From Argopecten irradians (taxonomy: Eukaryota > Mollusca > Bivalvia > Pectinida > Pectinidae): 64,000 nucleotides of DNA. Shown piece by piece: positions 23,501-32,500 of the stretch. A model generated the notes under the pieces. It had not been told where the DNA came from. It searched no databases and saw only the letters and a list, made by a program, of their open reading frames with translations. Location: NCBI RefSeq assembly GCF_041381155.1, contig NC_091135.1, positions 59,742,567-59,806,566 of the forward strand. Reading direction: 5' to 3'. Position 1 is the stretch's first letter; each line of letters begins with the position of its first letter. The translations under genes were made by a program, and so were the position numbers.

Positions 23501-26500
23501 AAGGTAACCCCTGGAGTATCGAGGATATAACGAGTGACGGTAACCCTTGGAGTATCGAGGATATAACGCGTGAAAGGTAACCCCTGGAGTATCGAGAATA
23601 TAACGAGTGAATTTAAGCCCTGGAGTATCGAGGATATAACGAGTGAAAGGTAACCCCTGGAGTATCGAGGATATGACGAATGAAGGTAACCCCTGGAGTA
23701 TCGAGGATATAACGAGTGAAGGTAACCCCTGGAGTATTGAGGGTGACCCAGGGGTGGATATTACGAGTGACGGTAACCCCTGGAGTATCGAGGATATAAC
23801 GAGTGAAGGTAACCCCTTGAGTATCGAGGGTGACCCAGGGGTGGATATAACGAGTGACGGTAACCCCTGGAGTATCGAGGATATAACGAGTGAAAGGTAA
23901 CCCCTGGAGTATCGAGGATATAACGAGTGAAAGGTAACCCCTGGAGTATCGAGGATATAACGAGTGAAGGTAACCCCTGGAGTATCGAGGATATAACGAG
24001 TGAAGGTAACCCCTGAAGTATCGAGGATATAATGAGTGAAGGTAACCCCTGGAGTATCGAGGATATAACGAGTGACGGTAACCCCTGGAGTATCGAGGTT
24101 ATTACGAGTGAAGGTAACCCCTGGAGAATTGAGGGTGACCCAGGGGTGGATATAACGAGTGACGGTAACCCCTAGAGTATCGAAGATATAACGCGTGAAA
24201 GGTAACCCCTGGAGTATCGAGAATATAACGAGTGAAAGGTAACCCTTGGAGTATCGAGGATATAACGAGTGAAAGGTTACCCCTGCAGTATCGAGGATAT
24301 AACGAGTGAATGTAACCCCTGGAGTATCGATGATATAACGAGTGAAGGTAACCCCTTGGGTTCGAGGATATAACGAGTGAAGGTGACCCCTGCAGTATCG
24401 AGGATATAACGAGTGAAGGTAACCCCTGCAGTATCGAGGATATAACGAGTGAAGGTAACCCCTGCAGTATCGAGGATATAACGAGTGAAGGTAACCCCTG
24501 CAGTATCGAGGATATAACGAGTGAAGGTAACCCCTTGGCTTCAAGGATATAATGAGTGAAGGTAACCCCTTGGCTTCAAGGATATAATGAGTGACGGTAA
24601 CCCCTGGAGTATCGAGGATAAAACGAGTGAAGGTAACCCCTGGAGTATCGAGGATAAAACGAGTGAATTTAAGCCCTGGAGTATCGAGGATATAACGAGT
24701 GAAGGTAACCCCTGGAGTATCGAGGATATATCGTGAAGGTAACCCCTGGAGTATCGAGGTATAATGAGTGAAGGTAACCCCTGGAGTATCGAGGATATAA
24801 CGAATGAAGGTAACCCCTGAAGTATCGAGGATATAACGAGTAAAGGTAACCCCTGGAGTATCGAGGATATAACGAGTGAAGGTAACCCCTTGGGTTCGAG
24901 GATATAATGAGTGACGGTAACCCCTGGAGTATCGAGGATAAAACGAGTGAAGGTAACCCCTGGAGTATCGAGGATAAAACGAGTGAATTTAAGCCCTGGA
25001 GTATCGAGGATATAACGAGTGAAGGTAACCCCTGGAGTACCGAGGATATAACGAGTGAAGGTAACCCTTGGAGTATCGAGGATATAATGAGTGAAGGTAA
25101 CCCCTGGAGTATCGAGGATATAACGAGTGAAGGTAACCCCTGCAGTATCGAGGATATAACGAGTGAAGGTAACCCCTGCAGTATCGAGGATACGCTCTCT
25201 TATTCATCTGACAAACAACAGTAATGCAATCGTTAATAAAACTGGAGAAAATTGTATGAGAGAAACTGATGCATCTGAAAGTATTGCACAACAACTTTTT
25301 GGTATTTTATCTCTAAGATTTGAAATATGTTACAATATACTCCAAGAAAACTTTTTATAAACCAACCTTATACATTGATTAGCAATAAGGTAAAAGTGTG
25401 TTAAGTACGTAGATTTAAGATAATATCATCTACACAAAGTAACAAAAAAAAAAGAAAAATAATAATGATCACTTTGACAAATAATGCTCTAATAAGCAAA
25501 GTTTTCTTTCTGTTAAAAACCTTAGTCCTGATATTAACCACTGGAGTATCAAATGTTTCGTGTTCTACTGTCAGTGTGGACGTATTGTGTTCCTACACAT
25601 CAAACAACAACAGTTCAGTGGTCCGCCATATTTATTACTCAATTATTACTTCACACAAGCAGTTACAAAAATGGTACACCGAACCAATGTTACAGTGCTT
25701 CAAACGAACCTACGACACATCCCCCTTTCTTTAGATATTATATTTAACTGTCCATAGATATGATATGGGGAATAAAATAAACTTTATCAATATGTAATTG
25801 AGTCCATGTGTGCTTAACTTTCTTCACTATGGATGAAACTAAATATATTAATTATTGTTCCAATAAATTTCTAAGCAATTACATATTTAAACGTTAACAT
25901 TATTATTTCTAAAATAATCTTTCAGTTCTCAATTGGCCATGTCCACTTTAAAGTCTGTAAACACTTTTAACTAATATCAATCAACTGATTTAACTAGGAA
26001 AACACTTTGAACTAGTCAAACATGACTAAAAGAACATATAAACTAATGCACACTAATCTGGCACACGAAATCTTGCAGATGTTTCGGTTTCTCAACACGT
26101 CTTCCAACTCTTGTCGTCACAGGTGTACTTGGGGTCGGACTAGGAACTCTCACAGGGATTTGTGATGGTTTTGGAGAAGTGTCTCGTGTCTCTCGTGTAA
26201 CCAGTTCCATTTGTTTGTCTGGTGCGACATTTACACTTTCTGATGGAGTTTCAACAACTGGTTTTGAACTATCAGTATCTGAACCTAGAATAACTGGTGT
26301 ACTAACAGGCTTCCATTTTTCCTGGGTCTTTCTGAGGTGACGACGATTACGTCTGTATTCCCTTCCATCCTCTGTTCTCACGTTATATGATCTTATGTCG
26401 GTTTGGTCTGTAACTACGGCTTTTGTCCATAGCTTAGATCTACCCACTGGTTTTATCCTAACCACATCTCCTCCTTTCAAAATACCTAGTTCTTTCACAC

Positions 26501-29500
26501 CGTGATTGTAGTTATTCTGCTGTTTTTCTTTCCTTTGTGTTATTTTGTCTTTTACGTCCTTTGAATTCAACGACTGTGGTTCTAACAATTTCGTTGATGT
26601 TGGTAACAAAGTTTTTTGTCCTTCGACCGAATAGACGTTGTGACGGTGAATAGTTCACTCCTTCACGTGGCGTATTTCTCCAGTCTAGTAGAGCTAGAAA
26701 TGGGTCTTTAGCGTCACGGATAGATTTCTCCATGATTCGTTTAGACGTTTTTACAGCGTTTTCAACTCTTCCGTTTGACTGTGGGTACGCCGGTGAGCTG
26801 GTAATGTGCTCAAAATCGTAACTTTCAGCAAATTTGTCAAATTCATGACTCTGAAACGGCGGTCCGTTGTCGGAAAAGATAACATCTGGTATCCCATGTC
26901 TCGCGAAGTGCGCCTTCAATTTTCCAATTACCTCTTTACCAGTTTTGTCGAACAACCTGTCTATCTCGAAGTAATCGGAAAAATAGTCTACTGTCACCAA
27001 GTAGGCTTTCTGATTTAGGTCAAAGAGATCACAACCTAGCTTTGACCAAGGTCTGTCAGGTACCTCGTGGCTTATTAACGGTTCTTTCGGCTGATCGATA
27101 CATCTTGAGTTACATATCTCACATTTACTGACAAAGTTCTCCACGTCTTTATACATTCCTGGCGAATACAAAGATTCTCTCATTCTCCGAATGCATCCCT
27201 GTATTCCTAGGTGCGAGTGTGCTGCCTCAATGATATTTTCTCTCTCACTCTCCGGCACAACTACTCGGTCACCTTTGAAAACTAGACCATTCTGAACGAC
27301 AAGTTCATCGCGGAATGTAAAGTAGACATGAAGCTTGTTATTAAGGGTGTCTTTAGTATCCGGCCATCCTTGGAGAATTACCGTTTTGAGTTGCCTGAGT
27401 ACCTCGTCGGATTCTGTAGCGGCTTGCAGCCTGGCGTATCTCGACTCTGTGATTGGTAGTATCACATTGATGTATTCAGTCTCGCGCTCGGTTTCAGACC
27501 GATTTTCACTGTTTTCCTTGAGATATGCTCTACTGAGCGCGTCGGCCATGTACATTGTCGGACCCGGTCTGTACTGAATTTCAAGATTGAATTTCTGCAA
27601 CCGAAGTAACATTCTCTGGAGTCGCTTTGGAGCACTCAGGAGATTTTTTCTACAGATAATCTCCAGCGGCTTATGGTCCGATTCTACTAAAACTTTACGT
27701 CCATAGGTATATGTCTCAAACCTCTCTACTCCGAACACCACAGCCAACAGTTCCTTTTCGATTTGAGCATAACGCTCTTCCGTCTTAGTCAAGGACCTCG
27801 AAGCATAACATATCGGGTGTCCATCCTGCATTAGACATGCACCTAACCCTGTCTGAGACGCATCGCATTGTAAGACGGTATCCTTTGACGGATCAAAGAA
27901 TTTTAACACTGGAGCTGCTGTTAGTGCGTTTTTCACTTTTTCAAATGCTGTGTCATGTTCACAATCCCATACAAACTCGGTATCATTTCTGATTAAGTGT
28001 CTTAGAGGTGTTGTGATTTCGGACATGTTTGGAGTGAATTTCTGGACATAGTTCGTCATTCCCAGCAATCTTTGCACATCCCCTTTGTTTGCTGGTTTAG
28101 GCATTTCTTTAATCGCTCGCGTTTTTTCGGGGTCGATTTGTAAACCTTCTCTCGAGATTATGTGTCCCATATACGCTACTCGCGATAGTCTTAACTTCAG
28201 TTTGTCTCTGTTGAGCTTAAGATTCTGCTCGTTACACCTTTGGATGAACGCTTTCAAGTTGATCTCATGATCTGTCAACGCATCCTCATCCTTCTCTCCT
28301 GAACCGTAAATCAATATATCATCGTGTATGGCCTTGACACCAGTCAAACCTTCCAAACACTCATCGATTCTTCGCTGGAATTCCTCGGGTGCCACCGATA
28401 TGCCAAAAGGCATTCTTTTCCAACGAAATCTTCCGAAAGGGGTCCCAAACGTTGTTAACAAACTACTCGCTTCATCGAGTTTAACATGCCAGAAGCCATT
28501 TTTTGCATCTGCCACAGTGAATACCTTGGCGTTAGCTAAGTCTGGCAACACATCATCCAATACTGGCATCGAGTAGTCATTTCGTTTGAGCGCTTTGTTT
28601 AACGGTTGAGGGTCTATACACAATCTGATTTTTCCTGACGGTTTTGTAACAACGACTAACGACGAAATCCAATCTGTCGGAACTGTGACACGTTCGAGCA
28701 CGTCCTTTTTCACCAAACGGTCCAATTCGTCCTTGACCTTTGGTTTTGTTGCTACAGGTAGTTTTCTCACTGGTATTTTCGTCGGTTTAACAGTTTCATC
28801 AATTTCTAAATGAAGTTCTCCTGGCAAACAACCTTCACCTTCAAACACACCTGTTTTATCAAGGTCACTGATACTTATTTCCTTCGTATCGACCAGGTTT
28901 ACGACATCATCACCCACATTTCTCTTCTGTATGTTATGGGATTGAATTCTGATCAAATCCATTTCCTGTGTGTCAGCTGACCCTAGGATAGGGTGAACAT
29001 CTCCCTGTACGATCACATATTCAACCATATATTTCTCCTTTGTTCTCGGATTGATGGTTTCCAATGTTCTCTTTCCAACAGGTTTAGTTGTGGTTTTGTT
29101 GAACATCTGTAGCTTTCTGTTATAGCTTTTCAGTTTCTTAAATTGACGATCATGACATGCACGTGCATACACGCGGGCTGGTAGGACATTAACTGATGAA
29201 CCACTATCTAGTTGGAACTCAATGTTTTTCTTGTTGATCTTCAACAATGCATTGATTCGCTTAGGTTTCACACCTAGTGCATTTACTTCTTCAACAGAGA
29301 GAACATATAATCGCTTTCCTCTGATTCGTCACTTACATAGTGCACGCGTCGATGACCTCCTCCACGCGGTTTGTGTTTTCTTGGACGTTCAGGCTTACGC
29401 TCGCCTTTACATTTTACCTCAAAATGTCCTTTATCACCACATTTTCGGCATTTACGTCCATATGCAGGGCAACTTTCCCTCTTCCTGTCGTGTTTTCGAC

Positions 29501-32500
29501 CACACGAATTACACGTCGCGTCGCTGGATCGGTCATATTTCTGTTCGGACTTATGTGGAGCTGTTTTACGCTTCATATAATGTACTTCCTCATTCATTTC
29601 TTTCATTTGGACAGTAATCTTTTCATTAGTCCGGCAAATGTCAATACATTTTTTTAAGTCCAGTTTTCTCTCTTGGAGTAGTTTCTTTCTCGTACCGTTG
29701 TTTTCAAGACCTATTACGATTCTGTCGCGTATCATTTCATCCTCAAGCGTATCGTACTTGCAGGTTTTAGCCAGGGATCGGAGTGCGGGACATCTTCATC
29801 AATAGACTCATGTTTACCTTGCTCCCTTTTGTTGAACATGTATCTTTCATAGATGTCATTTGTTTGACCAACACAGAAGTCTTCAAATTTCTTTAACACC
29901 TTTTCAATGTCATCTTTATCTTCTGCGGATTCAAATGTTAGACCATCATAGACTTGGAGTGCTTCAGCACCTATACATGTCAATAATGTAGCATTTCTTA
30001 GCTTCTTTGATTTGTTTATGAGTCCTGTGGCAACTTCATAGTTGTCCCATACTCGCTGAAATTTCTTCCAGTTCACAGATAAATTACCCTTCATTTCTAG
30101 TTTTGTTGGAAAAGGTAAGTTTGACGGGACATGAATTAACAACGGTTGGACTTGACTTGCACCACCTTCAGTACCTTGTGGGGCCTCGGCGCTTCCACCA
30201 ACGTTTTGATTAACCATTGACATCTTAAAACAAGTTTGTTTTCACAAAAGTTTATACAGATTCAAAGTTTATTCACGTTGTCCGGCCTCATAGTCCTCGG
30301 TGAAATTTGGCGGGAACCGCATGGTCTGGGCACCTCATGTTTACAACGCTCCGTGCCTCCATGTCGATTATCTTCCTGGGCTCACGATCGATTTTTACGA
30401 TAGTAGTGTCACTCACCTTACCATCGAAAACCATTCTGACACCATGTTTCGTGTTCTACTGTCAGTGTGGACGTATTGTGTTCCTACACATCAAACAACA
30501 ACAGTTCAGTGGTCCGCCATATTTATTACTCAAATATTACTTCACACAAGCAGTTACAAAAATGGTACACCGAACCAATGTTACAGTCCTGATATTAACC
30601 ACTGGAGTATCAAAGATATAATGAGTATTTTATCTCTAAGATTTGAAATATGCTACAATATACTCCAAGAAAACTTTTTATAAACCAGCCTTATATATTG
30701 ATTAGCAATAAGATAACAGTGTGTTAAGTACGTAGATTTAAAATAATATCATCTACACAAAGTAACAAAAAAAAAAAAAAAGATCACTTTGACAAATAAT
30801 GGTCTAATAAGCAAAGTTTTCTTTCTGTTCAAAACCTTATTATAGATATATAATTAGCCATGCCTTTGGTTTGATGGTTATGTAATACCTTGACCAGGAT
30901 GTTGTTTACCTGTACCATTCATCGAGCTCACCTGTAATTACCTGGCCGCGGGCAATTTGCTGTTCGGTGGACTATATCGGGTATTTGCTATTGTCTTACT
31001 GTCAATCAGGTTAGGACATCCGTTGATTGGATCGTGATTTGAATTATGGAAACCCCGTACATCTATGCTCTAGGTTTTTTATTGTCACCTCCAATTTTAA
31101 AATGAAGATGTAAAAGCAAATGGAAATAAATATACCTGATCATACCTAGGAATATATATTACATACACACACACATATATATGTCGTACATAGGTAAAAC
31201 AAAAATGGTTTTAAGAACTATTTCAACTACAGGTTTAACCTTAAAAATTAATCCACTCTAGTACTGTAATTACGGAATCGTGGCATATAGCAATCTTCCG
31301 TAATTTCTAAGGTATCAGTAAAAATTATGAGGATGTATTTTCACCGTTTCGAATCTAAATGTACATGTGTAGTCATACAAGAAGGGCTACAACATTATCA
31401 CGCTAAATATACTTATTTAAATATCACTTAGTATATTTTTAAAAAAGTACATAATATAATATCTATTTATAAAGCCTGTATACAAGTAATTTCAATTTTC
31501 ATTTGAACACTTTACGTCGTTACTTTTTGGATTATAAGATAAATTTTCATATATCATACTATTAAATCTCGGTATGATATACAAAACGGTCGATAATGAA
31601 TCGACTATTTTAAGGATTTAGTATACTTTTTAAATAATAAATTTGAATTTACACTTAAACTGTAATTTAGGAACATATATCAGAAATACCATTGATGTAT
31701 TTCTGCTTTTTAGTAAACGTTATGGATAAAGTTTCAAAGGCAACAATAAAGATATACATATTATTTCGGTATAAGTTCGGTACTGTTACTCCAATATCAC
31801 ATAACTGATAACCGTCCACATTTTATTTTTACTCAAAAACTGTCCCGTGTTTGCATCGTTATAGCAGAAGTTTGAAATAAAAACACGTATTCTAGATATA
31901 TTCATAAATACCTACATCATAAAGCCAGAATAACCATTTACTAGAAAAACTCAAATCGTAGATCTAACGTATACGTATATATGCTGTATGCATGTATAGT
32001 ACTTCGCTTACCTTGTGTAGCCGCGGACTACTCTGACATCACACGACCACGTGACCACCTAGCTCATTATCTCTGAACCGTAGTCGACACTACCCGTAAA
32101 TCACGACCAAAACCAACCGATAGCGCTAAAAGCTAGGCGATTTGTTAGGTGGGACTTAATTTTTCATTCATCCTAAGCAATATCCTGACGTATTATCAAA
32201 AAAAAAAAATTTGGCTGCACAAATCCTTTAATGGTATTTACTGTGCAAGGGTTCATGTCAGAATGCCTACATTTGATGTAAAAACTCGTACAAATTTATA
32301 CACTACATGTTACTATCACAACATTTTGATGTATATTTTATCAACGTAATTAGAATTAGAATTCATTTTATTTCTGTCGTCATGAAGAATCCACTTACAT
32401 GCATGCTTCCTGCTTTACCTAGATCGTAAATAAATTGTAACAGAGTCCTACTGAGGCACACGTGTCCCCCAGGTGTATTGGTTCCGCATAGATTGCAGTA

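Larger units (their letters stand above)
25554..30586 (-). mobile_element. Ty3/gypsy LTR retrotransposon, Mag-like lineage, about 5.0 kb
   Basis: Treated as a fossil. End repeats of about 142 bp lie at 25,554-25,695 and 30,445-30,586, with one mismatch seen between them, so the insertion is recent. Next to the right repeat is a primer-binding site (TGGTGTCAGAA on the minus strand), of the tRNA-Leu type known for Mag/Steamer-type elements. A purine tract lies near 25,720. The gag region (about 30.2-29.3 kb) includes two zinc knuckles. The pol region (about 29.3-26.0 kb) has protease (DSGSS), reverse transcriptase (HDDILIYG), RNase H, an integrase HHCC zinc domain and catalytic core, and a C-terminal GPY/F-like part. 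It looks close to whole, with roughly two or three breaks. It lies inside intron 6 of the M15-like gene, in the same transcriptional sense. Confidence 0.9.

Noticed and set aside
22455-25294. Long open frames (up to 521 codons) with repeats such as LYPRYSRGYL and ILQGLPSLVIS on the minus strand
   Set aside because: They come from the 36-bp satellite, whose length is a multiple of three. The same sequence is open in several frames and is derived from a transposon terminus.
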